Assembly (NCBI GenBank): GCA_009602725.1
Contig: WELB01000021.1
Span: 588,015 to 625,037 of the forward strand
Length of the DNA: 37,023 nt
Source of the DNA: Spirogloea muscicola
Lineage: Eukaryota; Streptophyta; Zygnematophyceae; Spirogloeales; Spirogloeaceae
Reading direction: 5' to 3'
The translations under genes and the position numbers were made by a program. The notes beneath the pieces are model-generated. The model saw only the letters and a list, made by a program, of their open reading frames with translations, ran no database searches and was not told the origin of the DNA. How positions within the stretch are numbered: the first letter of the stretch is position 1; the number at the start of each line of letters is the position of its first letter. Positions 27,984-37,023 of this stretch are shown here, in pieces.

Positions 27984-29270
27984 ATGCCGCCACCACGCCA
28001 CCTCCGCCGCCGCCCTCTCCGCCTTTCCCCCTCCCAGCGCCATCGCCCCCACCTGCGCCCCCCCCCATCTCTCCCGCCGGCGTCTTCCCCTTGTGCGGAG
28101 CCCGCGCGCGTGCCGTGCCCAACCTGTCCGCGGGATTTCACTTCTCCTCGCGGTGTCTCCTCCCACCGGAAACACTGCAAGGGGTATCCCAGCCCCGCTG
28201 GCTCGACGCCCGATGCGGCCGCCGCAGCCTGCAACCCAAACGCCACTGTCCTGCCAGCCGCACCTCAGGAACAGATCCCGGAGGAGCATATATGGCCTCC
28301 CGCCTCAGGGCCGCCGTCACCACCGCCGTCGCCGCCGCCGCCGCCATCTCCGCCGCTGCTGTCGCCGCCACCGGCGCCACAGAGTCCACCTTCGCCGTGC
28401 CAGCCAGCCGAAGCGGCCCACGCGGCTTGCGGCCCAATTGCCATGGTCCTGGCAGCCTCACCTCAGGAGCAGACCATGGAGGAGCATATATCGCCTCCCG
28501 CCCGCCCGCCGTCCCCACCGCCGTCGCTGCCGCCTCTGCCGTCATCACCACCGTCGCCGCCGTCGCCGTCACCGCCACCCCAGAGACCACCTCCTCTGAG
28601 CCAGCCACCCGCGTCGACCTCGCCCCCGCTTCCCCTGTCTGCGCTTCCGCCTTCCCAGCCATCCACCATCCCGCCTCTCGAGCCGCCCTGCCCCTCGCCG
28701 TCGGCGCCCTCGACGCTGCCCTCGCCACCGCCGCCTCCCCCTTCACCGAGCGCACCAGCTCCACCGCCCTCGCCGCCGCCGCGCTCGCCCGACCCCCTGC
28801 TGTGCCAGCACTGCCAGACGACCTTCACCACGCGGTCAGGCCGGGCCAACCACGAGCGCGCCTGCGCGTTCAACAACAACCGTGCGGCACAGGCGCGGAG
28901 CGCAGCAGCTGCGAGCTGCCGCAGGGGCAGACCAGGCAGGCCTGTCCCTCCCGCGCCAACCCCTCCCACGCCTCAACACTGGCAGTGGCTGGCTGGCCTC
29001 GACCTCGCAGCCATCCACCGTCAGGCGGCCCTCCCGCGCCTCCGCCATGTGCCCCGCGGGGTGCGAAGGCACATTCGCCGCGCGCTCCGCCCGGCAATGC
29101 AGCAGATTGCCAGGGACCACCGGGACGAGGCGGCTTGGAAGCAGTGTTTCCTCTTCCCCGCTACTGCTCGGCCGTGCCCCCCACGACGGCTGCTGGCAGG
29201 GCCAGCAGCCCCTTCTGGAGCGCGCCCGAATTTTGAGAGCGGCCACGGAGGAGCTTCTCGCGCGCCATGA
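27984..29270 (+). pseudogene. N-terminal proline-rich region with two C2HC fingers, copy 5
   Basis: A 428-codon open frame, more than one third proline and serine. Finger 1 (28116-28178, CPTCPRDF...SHRKHC) and finger 2 (28803-28865, CQHCQTTF...NHERAC) both have C-x2-C-x12-H-x3-C spacing. A 66-codon segment is duplicated: PQEQIPEEHIWPPA and PQEQTMEEHISPPA, spaced 198 bp. The frame ends at 29268-29270 after a frameshift; coding continues in another frame (RAATEELLARHDAAVAASAA). The proline-rich linker between the fingers probably has no fixed fold. A parallel open frame (27881-29236) is a GC-composition shadow. Confidence 0.7.
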
Positions 29271-29513
29271 TGCAGCGGTGGCGGCCTCGGCAGCGAACCG
29301 AGGTGATGGGCGGGCCGCACCAGACAGGGCCGCCAATGTCCGCCGGGCTCTGCGTTTTCGAAACGCGGGCGAGTTGTCAAGGGCGGTCCAGGCTCTGGAC
29401 GACTCGGTGCGGCGCCCACCAATGCTGCCACAAGGGCGGCCCTGCAATCCCTGCACCCTGCGGCTTGCCACCCCCTGCCCCCGTGGCTGGCCACCTTCGC
29501 ACCGCCAGAGGAG

Positions 29514-30230
29514 GTGGTCCTCGAAGCCGACGCCCTGCGGAGGGCCCTGCAGAGCAGCCGCCGCGCGGCCGCTGGAGGTCCTTCCCACATGCTTACCGAG
29601 CATCTCCGGGAAATCTTCCTGGAGGACGACCCGGCCGACTTCCAGGCGCTCCACCAGGTGTGCCAGCTCCTCGCTCGCGACCAGGTCCTGGCCAGCATTC
29701 GCGGCATTCTGTGCACCAGTACAATGCTGGCGCTCAGTAAGGCCGGTGGGGGGGTCAGGCCCATCGCTAACGATGAGGTGCTCTACCGCCTGGTAGAGCA
29801 CGCGCTTTGGCAACAGCAGCAGGGCAGGCCCAGGCACACCTGGCGCCCCGATAGTTTGATGCGGGGCCGCGGAGCGGCGGTGAGACGGTCGTGCACGGCG
29901 GACGGGCCGCCCTGGACCTGCATCCCGAATGGGTGGCCGTGGCGGTCGACGTCCGCAACGCCTTCAACAGCGTTGATCGTGATGTCATTGCGGAGGAGCT
30001 GAGAGAGGCCTTCCCCGGCCTTCTACCCTTCTTCAGGCTGGGGTGCGGTCAGCCATGAGAGCTGCAGTGGCGGGCGGGGGGGTGACGCGGTGGAGATCCT
30101 CCACTCCACCAGGGGAGCGCGCCAAGGGGATCCACTGGCGGGGTTCTACTATGCGCTGGCACATCACCGTGCGCTCCAGGCAACGGTGGCGGTTCACCCC
30201 GGCGTCCTCGTGCCGACATACGCTGATGAC
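29514..30230 (+). pseudogene. Reverse transcriptase core, copy 5
   Basis: The first part (frame from 29514) reads RRAAAGGPSHMLTEHLREIF and LSKAGGGVRPIANDEVLYRL. Motif A in a second frame is VAVDVRNAFNSVDRDVIAEE (GAC at 29948-29950). Motif B in the frame from 30090 is TRGARQGDPLAGFYYALA. Motif C is YADD at 30219-30230. All three palm acids are thus present, unlike in copies 1, 2 and 4. At least three frame changes separate them, one of them in a G run near 30078. RT would copy the element RNA at the nicked target. Confidence 0.8.
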
Positions 30231-30269
30231 ACCACGCTGGTGGGGAAGCCAGAGGATGTCGCAGCTGCC

Positions 30270-31052
30270 TTTTGCCACCCTCCAAGTGCAGCTGAACGCG
30301 ATCGGCCTGGCCATTCGGCCGGACAAATGCAGCGCCTGGTCCCTGCAGGGCCTGCCAGCCCACCTGCGCCTGCCCGAGGGTTGCCAGACACCAGCCGGGG
30401 GCCTCACCCTCCTCGGCGTCCCCCTAGGCGCACCTGCCTTTGTGACGGAGCAGCTGCAGGCGCGGCTGCAGGAACACCTCCGGCCGACAGACCTTCTTCA
30501 CACGCTGCAGGACATGCAGCTGGTGACCGCGATGCTGACACGCTGCATTGCGCAACGGCCCGCACCATCCCTCCCTCATCGGCGATGAAGGCAGCGTATG
30601 TGGCTTTTGACTTCGGCATCCTGGCGTCCCCGGCCACCGTCGTGCAGCATTCTGCGTTCCTCACCCCACCAGCTGCGCTGCTGCAGGCTAGCCTGCCGAC
30701 CAGCCGCGGCGGCTTGGGATGCCGCTCAGTTGCCCGCGCCTGCGAGGCGGCCTACATGGGTAGCCAGGCTCAGGTGGCAGCCCCCATGTGCCAGAGGTTC
30801 CTCGTCCACGGCCAGCGCGCCCTGGAGCGGGCGGCAGCTGAAGTGGAGATCGGCCAGCTGCCCTTTCAGGTTGCCCTCCGCTCTGCCTGCGACGGGCTCC
30901 TGGCGGTCCACCCCAACATGTCGGAGCAGGCCGTCCCTTTCATCCACCTCGCCCACAACCCTGACCTGCGTGCCCAGGCACGCTTCGCGGCGCTGGTTGA
31001 AAAACCGGCCTCTGACCAGGTGGTGGAGCCTCTCCGTCCGTCTGACCTTTGA
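30270..31052 (+). pseudogene. RT thumb and post-RT segment, copy 5
   Basis: After a shift near 30270 the reading is ATLQVQLNAIGLAIRPDKC and GGLTLLGVPLGAPAFVTEQL, typical of the RT region after YADD (KC.W...GL..LG.P.G). A second frame carries KAAYVAFDFGILASPATV and TSRGGLGCRSVARACEAAY, then the segment shared with copy 1. It ends at a TGA at 31050-31052. Confidence 0.65.
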
Positions 31053-31133
31053 GGGCGCGCCCCGCTTCTCTCAGCCTCCTCCCCTGGGGCGGCGACGTGG
31101 TTATCAGCGCTCCCACTCCACGCCGCGCTAACC

Positions 31134-31634
31134 ATGCCCGATGAGGTCTTCAGGACGGCGGTCCACCGGCTCTTGGGCCTCCTCCCTCCCTGCCTCGTGG
31201 GCGTCACTCAGTGCGAGTACGTTGCTCGTCACGCTGAACCTGCGGAGTTGGCTGCCCATATGCTCCGTTGCGCACACGGGGCCGAGCGGACCGCTTCCCA
31301 CGATCTCCTGCGAGATGGTATGCAGGGGGTGTTTATGGAGGCCGGCTTCAAGGTGGCTGTGGAGAACTCCTCAATAATGCCCATCCAGCTGGGCGCGAAC
31401 GGCCAGCCCCATACACGACACGTTGACCTGGTCGCCATCCCGCCCGCCGGCGGTCCCCGCATGATTGCGGATGTGGTGACAACTGACTGCATCGACTCCG
31501 TCAATCCCACCAGATCGGCGTCGTTTGCAGGGCACGCGGTCGGCCTGGCCGCCCGGGGCAAGGAGCGAAAATATGCTGATCACCCGGTTGGTGATGAATT
31601 CACGGCCCTGGCGATGGATGTACATGGGGCTTAA
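31134..31634 (+). pseudogene. C-terminal zinc motif and RLE-like domain, copy 5
   Basis: A 166-codon open frame beginning MPDEVFRTAVHRLLGL. The zinc motif is C-E-Y-x12-H-x3-C; the second Cys of copy 1 (CEC) is Tyr here, so one ligand is lost. The endonuclease-like core is VAVENSSIMPIQ, RHVDLVAIPPAGGPRMIADV and VTTD, with Asp codons at 31425-31427 and 31470-31472. It stops at TAA (31632-31634), while copies 3 and 6 continue to GSHWLDLLARLARRAV. Identification as an RLE rests on position and the D...DV pattern. Confidence 0.6.
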
Positions 31635-31910
31635 GGTAGCCGCTGGCTGGATCTCCTTCAGCGACTTGCCCGCCAGGCCATTGACGGGCGGCCGGGTCTG
31701 CCAGGGGCGATGCCCGGCTTCAATGCGGCCGGGTTCGCTTGCTCAAGTCTTCCGCATGCGCCTGGCGGTATCGCTTTAACGCTCCCTTGCCCACGCCGTC
31801 CACACGCGAGCAGGCCGTGCTATGGCCGCCGGACCTCATCTTCTGCAGGCTCAAATGCAGGAGCACCTCCTCGACTCCTTCCAATCATGTTCTGGTTCTT
31901 AGCCCTTCAG

Positions 31911-32530
31911 GCTTGCAGGTGGCTTCGGCATTCTTGATTGCTGCATCATTTGAGCTTGAAGTCCAATCCATAAAGTATCTCCTTCTGGATATCTCGACGA
32001 CACTATGCTAGCTTTGACGTAGCACATAATAGCACATAAGAAGGGGCTACCTCGTTTAACACCCTGGTTGTCCACCTACCAGCCCTTGACAGTCTCTCCC
32101 AGTGGGCTAGGGCGGCTTGGATTATGGTGCTTGAGGCTTGCAGGACTACCTACTCTAGAAGTTGGGCAGCTCTCACTGCCCCAGACTCATCTCTCTTCTT
32201 TTAGACACAGTGGCGTACCCTTGAGGCCTTGGTGATCCTCTGGCAACCTGGGCATCTGGCCACTGCCACCTCCTTCAAGTCCATCCAGAGCTGCTGAAGG
32301 TGTCTGTCACAACATTCACATGCAGCACCGACATGGGGGGCGCAGCACCGCTACTTCAAGGAGGGGTTTTGGCGACTTGAGACACACTGCAGGTTGTGCC
32401 GCTGCTGACCAGACCAGAGCCAGTTCAATGCTATTTTGTTATACTCTTGGTGCATTGCCTTGCTTCCCTATTGGCTGTGCAGTAGCGCCTGGGCACTCTT
32501 CCTTCCTGAATCACCACAGGATGGCAGTGT
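31911..32530. other. Intergenic, no gene seen
   Basis: AT content rises after the retroelement tail. No conserved frame, repeat or splice pattern was recognised. Confidence 0.4.
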
Positions 32531-33487
32531 AAGTGCACAATTCAGGAGGCAGATGTGACTTCGGCCTAGTGCTTGTGATAGATGCAGCTGGAAAGTGGAG
32601 TGGATGGCCGCTCATGACTGCGTGCCACTACGTATTGCATCTTCTGTGAATCCTTTAGTATCCTGTGCGACCTCATTCTTGGTGCAAATGTAGGTGCAAG
32701 CTGACGGGCCCACACTTGATGAGTTGATCTTGGTGCTGCCAATGCTAATGCTTTGGCTGCAGGACCTGGCACAGCAGAATACAAGGCCTGTTGTAACAGA
32801 TGGTCTCTCTTTAGTTTCCGTCTACGTGGTCTGCTCAAAGAGACCAAGGTAAGTAGAAGGTGGCTTCTGAGGAATGAGCTATCTACCTGGTGAAAGCGCC
32901 AATGGACAGGACCAGTCCTTGTTGTACTACAAGCGCTTGCATTCACCACATCTTGCCACTCCAAGAAAGTATTGGTGTATTGAGTGATGGAGGGCCTGAG
33001 TAGCCAAATACGAAGGCAAGCACATCCCAAGAGTGATTAACACGATTGATTCGGTGGCGGATTCAACATGAGAAAGATGTGATCTGCCCATTTGTTGCTC
33101 TGTCATATCTGTAGGTCACTTGTAGCCACCTAACCGCCTCTGTAGCTGCACCGGGTACTATGCCACTATGACATTCGTGCCACTATGACACTCGGAAAGT
33201 AGCCTTGCTGCTTACTTGAGCTCATCAGTTCCAAGAGGAATTGAATTGAACATGTTCCTCCGAAGACTTGAAATGAACATAAGAGACAAATATTAAAGCA
33301 CAAAGAATTGTGCACGTTGTGGGGTCAACACCCACATCTCGAACGTAAACATCGTTGCACCTCAGGATGCGACCAGTGCAGGCAGTCTGTGTTGTTCAGA
33401 CTTGTCCATACATTGAGTAGCCACACAGGCTGATGACATGACACTAGGTCCGCTTATGTATGTGCGGGAGACCCTCCTAAAGGGACG

Positions 33488-33529
33488 ATGTACACCACAC
33501 TTATAGAGGTGATATAGGCGTGTTGTACA
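33488..33529 (-). other. Diverged TEX4 version of the 3' UTR hairpin
   Basis: TGTACACCACACTTATA and TATAGGCGTGTTGTACA can pair at 15 of 17 positions (one G-U). The sequence differs from the TEX3 hairpin while the fold is kept. Confidence 0.45.
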
Positions 33530-34033
33530 CTATTCGTGTTTTGACATGCTAAGCAGCAAGAGGTTGTGTCATGAATGTGCCGCTTGCTGTCTACAGCACA
33601 CAATTCGGCTCGAAGGGTGTATTATTCATACAAAAAGCAAGCAGTAGCAGCAAGTGGCTGCTACAAAAAGGGCTCGCTTTACTCTCAACCGAGCTCAGCC
33701 TTACATACACTGCCCCAATGCCGGTGCAGGCTGTGAAGACCTGGGTACTCCACCCACGCCAGGTCATTTGGCTTGAGCAATGGCACTTCTGATACCTGCA
33801 CAAGGTACTGAGCTCTCGACTGAATGTCAATCTGCAATCTCAACCAACTTGCTTTCCAAAGCTTGGGAACAACCCAGAGCTAGAGCCGACCAATGCTTGT
33901 GGATGTCCTCAGAGCACCGAAAGTCTATGCAGCAATATCATTAAGTAGGTGACCTTAGGAGCACGACTTGACATCGAGCACATAATTTGGCTTCAAGAGC
34001 TTGTAGCATTCCTACAAAGACACAAAGTCGCAC

Positions 34034-35565
34034 CTCAACAGGTGGAGTGTGGGCATGTCCCCCCTGGCATAGGGGATGATCTGCAGGAGTCTACAGGATA
34101 TCAGAGCAGCAAACACATCAGCAACACTTGATGTGCAGGCTTCAAAGACTCGAGCATAAGCCATGCAACTCTGCCAAGGGGTCCTAGCTGCAGCTATGTG
34201 CTCCTGACATCAGGTTTCTCAGGCAGTCATCTTGTAGTACTCTACAACGACACAGAGTTGCACCTCGACAAGAGGTGGAGTGAGCGCGTGTCCCCCCTTG
34301 CATGGGGGGGGATCTGCAGGAGCCTACAGGAGATCATGGCATATGATCGTATCAGCATAAGTTGATATGCAGGAAAGGGCTTCAGCAAAGCCAATGAAAT
34401 TTGCCAAGGGATTCTAGCTGGAGCAAAGTGCTCCTTTGTCATTGCTCCTCAGGCAGTCATGTAGTAGCATTCCTACAAGACACTAATTCGCACCTGGACA
34501 ACAAGTGGATTGTGGGCGTTTTCCCCCTTGCATGGGGGGGGATCTGCAGGAGCCTACAGGAAGTCAGCGCAGATGACGCATCAGCAACACTTGTATGCAG
34601 GCATCAAAGGCTTGGAAACTTGCCAAGGGATCGTTGCTGCAGCCATGTGCCCCTTCATCAGAGAGGGCACATCATCTGAGAGAATGACCGCAAGGACACA
34701 AAAATGCACCTCAACAGCATGTGGATTTTGGGCGCTTTCCCCCTTGCATAGGGGGAGATCTATAGGAGCCTACAAGAGAGAAGCGCAGACGAAAGCATCA
34801 GCGAAACTTGTAAAAAGGCATCAAAGGCTTGCAAAGTGCCAAGTGATACATGCTGCAGCTACGTGCTCCTTCACCACGTTTCTCAGGCGGTCACCTTGTA
34901 ATCTGTTCTGCAATGGCACATATTCGCACCTTGACAACAAGCGGACTATTTGCATTTTCCCCCTTGCCTAGGTGGGGATCTGGAGGAGTCTACAGGAGAT
35001 CAGAGCAGATAAATGCATCAGTAACACTTGATATGCAGGCCTTCAAAGCTTAAGCAAAGCCGTGCGAATCTGCCAAGGGATCATAGCTACAGCAATGTGC
35101 CCCTTCATCATATCCCTCAGGGCAGTCATCTTGTAGCATTCCTACACAGACACATAGTCGCACCTTGACAACAAGTGGAGTGTGGGCGTTTCCCCCCTTG
35201 CATAGGGGGGGATGTGCAGGCGCCTATGCAAGCAGAGCAGACGAAAGCACCATCAGCTCTTGATAAGCTTGCCAAAAGCTTGAGCAGAAGCCATGAAAAT
35301 CTGCCAAGGAAACCTAGCAGCAGCAGCGCGCCCCCTTATTATGTGTCTCAGGCAGTCATCTTGTAGCATTCCTACAATGACCACAATCGCACCGCGACAA
35401 GTACTGGAGTGTGGGCGCTTCCCCCCTGGTATATGTAGAAGATAGCAAGAGCCTACAGGAGGTAAGTGTGAACGAAAGCATCAGCGACACAGGTATGCAG
35501 GCGTTGACGGCTGTAGCACAATCAATGTGAATCCGCCAAAGGATGCTAGCTGCAGCGCTCGCCCC
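34034..35565 (-). repeat. Seven-unit tandem exon array (about 227-bp units)
   Basis: Exon-like blocks lie at 34034-34090 (57 nt), 34264-34323, 34494-34553, 34710-34769, 34930-34989, 35164-35223 and 35393-35452 (60 nt each). Unit spacing is 230, 230, 216, 220, 234 and 229 bp. On the minus strand every block follows AG (mostly CTGTAG) and precedes GTGC (mostly GTGCGA). All seven are open in the same frame, e.g. APADPPPCKGGHA then LTPPLVE. A second 33-nt block per unit (34171-34203, 34401-34433, 34620-34652, 34836-34868, 35070-35102, 35301-35333, 35533-35565) is also open in its TEX2 frame, ending PWQ in most units. Most blocks contain a CCCCC...GGGGG hairpin. It could be an exon array or decayed repeats of one. 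Confidence 0.7.
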
Positions 35566-36180
35566 GTCATCAACTTTCACAAGTAGTGATCTCGCACTTG
35601 GTCTTGCTTCCCGCTCTCGCTCTCTATCGCGCTCGGGCTCCCTCTCCTTCTAACTCCCTTTGCTCTGCCCTCCCTCGCTCCCTAGCAATCTCTCTCTCTA
35701 CTTTTGTGCATTTTATGGCAAATGATGCTCAGACTCAACAATTCCTCCACAATTGTCAGTGGAAATAGCACAACATGTGATGGATGCACAGATGTGAGGT
35801 TAAATTTTGATGCATGTGGATTCTAACCTCGCAGAGAGCCGCTAAGAAGTGTCTAAAAATTCTGGAGAGACACTCCTTGGCTCCTGGCATGTTGGTGAGC
35901 GGCCGAATTGCCCGTCGGCTTGCTTGTGCCGACAATCAGACTACAGCCTGCGCATCAGCGCCAGGTGAGAAACAAGGCCACAATAGGTCAGCAGGCGCCA
36001 ATTTACAACCGTGGGCAGGCGACAGCCCATTCTGTGGTAAGTTTGCGCGTGCTATCAGGAGCGCGCGTGCTAGTGCAGCGCTAGGAGGAAGGCTTGAGGG
36101 GAAATTCGGGCAATTCTACCAAGGCCACACTAGCAGCAGCAGCGTGGCCCCTTGTCATGGGTCTCAGGCAGTCAACAGGC

Positions 36181-36560
36181 AGCAGGACGCAGGGCGCAAG
36201 GCCCGCAGCGGGACCGGCCTTGCCGCCGGCGGCGTCCGGCCGCGTCAGGGCCAGGGAGCCAGGGCGAGGCCCCGGCACCGCGCGAGCGCGCAAATGCGTC
36301 GTGAATTGGCTGGGGAATGGGTGTCTGGCGCGCGTTGCCGGCACCTCGCGGGAGGAGTGAATTGCCGTCGGCGTCGTCGCGGGCGGCGGCGGCGGCGGCG
36401 CGGCGGTGGCGGCGGCGGCGGGCGGCGGGATGGCTGGCGGCAGGAAGAAAGGGACGACGAGAGTGGCTGCCGACGCGGGCAGCTGCCGGGGCGGGCAGCG
36501 GGGCGCTCCCGCCGGGCGCCTGCGTACTGGGAGATGGAAAAGACAATAGCTCTTCCGGAT
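36181..36560 (-). other. GC-rich right end of TEX4
   Basis: It is dominated by (GGC)n (36370-36430) and GC-rich non-repetitive sequence, like the right ends of TEX1 and TEX3. It is the likely promoter side of the minus-strand unit. Open frames here are compositional. Confidence 0.35.
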
Positions 36561-36779
36561 TGATTGACGGCAATGGCTGTGAGATGTCAGCCCTGCAAAT
36601 CAGGAGATTAGAGAATGCTGCTGCTGATATCAAAAGAGCGGCTGTGAAAGCCAGCCAGATGCATACAGGTGTAGGAGATTGGAGGACCGGACGCGTGCCA
36701 AGCTCTGTGGCCCAGGGCCCCTCGGGCAGTGCTGGAAACCATGTTTCTGGGCTGGTTTCACAGCCCTCGCCTCCTTTAG
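36561..36779. repeat. Diverged Rep-A/Rep-F fragments
   Basis: GGCAATGGCTGTGAGATG, GCGGCTGTGAAAGCCAGCC and GGGCTGGTTTCACAGCCC (36749) are versions of the hairpin repeat. The last lies beside the left edge of copy 6. Confidence 0.5.
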
Positions 36780-37023
36780 GAGGCCCCCTGGCTGTGGACG
36801 TGCATGGGGCTCTCGGATCCCACTGGCTCGACCTGTTGGCCAGGCTTGCACGGCGCGCTGTGTCCCGCAGGCGCGGTGAGCCGGCTGACTTCAACGCCGC
36901 TGGCTCGTGGGCTCAGGTGTATCGTATGCGCTTGTCCGTCTCCCTCCAGCGGTCCATGGCCCACGCCTTGCATCTGCGTGCTGGCCGTGCTCTCGCTGCG
37001 GCCTCCGGCTTTCGTCAGGGGGA
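36780..37023 (+). mobile_element. 5'-truncated RLE-type retroelement, copy 6 (runs off right edge)
   Basis: The frame reads PLAVDVHGALGSHWLDLLAR, ADFNAAGSWAQVYRMRLSV and RAGRALAAASGFRQG, nearly identical to the end of copy 3 (13250-13018, opposite strand). Everything upstream of VDVHGALG is missing. It starts directly after a GGGCTGG hairpin repeat and GGAGGCCCC. Confidence 0.75.

Larger units (their letters stand above)
27700..31910 (+). mobile_element. RLE-type non-LTR retrotransposon, copy 5 (most complete, frameshifted)
   Basis: In order: a proline-rich N-terminus with two C2HC fingers, RT with motifs A (about 29945), B (about 30107) and C (YADD, 30219-30230), a post-RT segment, the zinc motif (about 31209) and the RLE-like domain ending near 31634, with a 3' tail to about 31910. 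N-terminal fingers, a central RT and a C-terminal Cys/His motif plus endonuclease is the layout of R2-like elements. Frame changes are needed near 29235, 29410, 29885, 30055, 30078, 30270 and 31052. A TAA at 31632 ends the last frame early. The element is therefore inactive as read, but is the reference for the other copies. Confidence 0.85.
32530..36180 (-). other. TEX4 locus (expanded tandem-exon member)
   Basis: This is the most diverged TEX locus. It shares the exon blocks, the diverged 3' hairpin near 33490 and scattered 3' matches (for example GGACAGGACCAGTCCTTGTT at 32914 against ACAGAACCAGTCCTTTTT in TEX3). On the minus strand seven exon-like units lie between 35452 and 34034. A terminal exon candidate (34090-33941) reads on from unit 1 to a TAA at 33941-33943. 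No clear AATAAA is found in the aligned place. The 5' exons were not identified: the region 35600-36180 shows no conserved frame. Whether the array is transcribed is unknown. Confidence 0.5.

Noticed and set aside
27669-29837. Long minus-strand and alternative plus-strand frames over copy 5 (206, 208, 333 and 451 codons)
   Set aside because: They are shadows of the GC-rich proline-coding frame; they lack fingers, RT motifs or any conserved match to other copies.
34034-35565. CRISPR array
   Set aside because: Units are about 227 bp, diverged throughout and without short constant repeats and unique spacers; the genome is eukaryotic.

Overview
This is a eukaryotic, GC-rich, repeat-dominated window with no recognisable housekeeping gene. 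The organism cannot be named. A primer-binding site of the plant type (TGGTATCAGAGG, matching initiator Met-tRNA), copia and RLE-type retroelements, short GT-AG introns (69-82 nt) and heavy (GCC)n/(GA)n content fit a GC-rich alga or other member of the green lineage. This is inference.

The layout is a compound unit repeated about four times. Each unit has a plus-strand, decayed non-LTR retrotransposon: proline-rich N-terminus with C2HC fingers, reverse transcriptase (RT), then a C-terminal zinc motif and an RLE-like domain. It is followed tail-to-tail by a minus-strand locus that I call TEX (local nickname, tandem-exon). Unit I is retroelement copy 2 (3540-6345) plus TEX1 (6346-11080). Unit II is a degenerate N-terminal piece (13890-14445) plus TEX2 (about 15985-17997, running into a 350-bp gap). 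Unit III is copy 4 (19135-22065) plus TEX3 (22430-24700). Unit IV is copy 5 (27700-31910) plus TEX4 (about 32530-36540). Copy 1 (1-2545) and 5'-truncated copies (13018-13525, 25190-25290, 26281-26390, 36780-37023) lie outside these units. Between units are clusters of short dispersed repeats built on a GGGCTGGC/GCCAGCCC hairpin, here called Rep-A, B, C, D and F.

The most interesting system is TEX. TEX2 gives a complete three-exon minus-strand gene model (17563 to 16835) with every exon open in phase 0 and an AATAAA downstream. Its internal exon begins with a 60-nt (20-codon) block that recurs in the other loci. TEX4 carries seven tandem copies (six of 60 nt, one of 57 nt), all open in the same frame, each preceded by AG and followed by GTGC on the minus strand. 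Across loci the exon lengths change mostly by multiples of three.

Inside TEX1 sits a 2212-bp copia-type element (8067-10278) with two 391-bp LTRs and a CAGCA target duplication. TEX2 supplies the unoccupied site. The element encodes Gag only, on the minus strand, plus a tandem repeat that resembles the first motif of a copia RT. It is therefore a non-autonomous, Gag-only element. No retrotransposon here is intact. Copy 5 keeps the YADD box but is frameshifted, and copies 1, 2 and 4 have lost RT catalytic segments.
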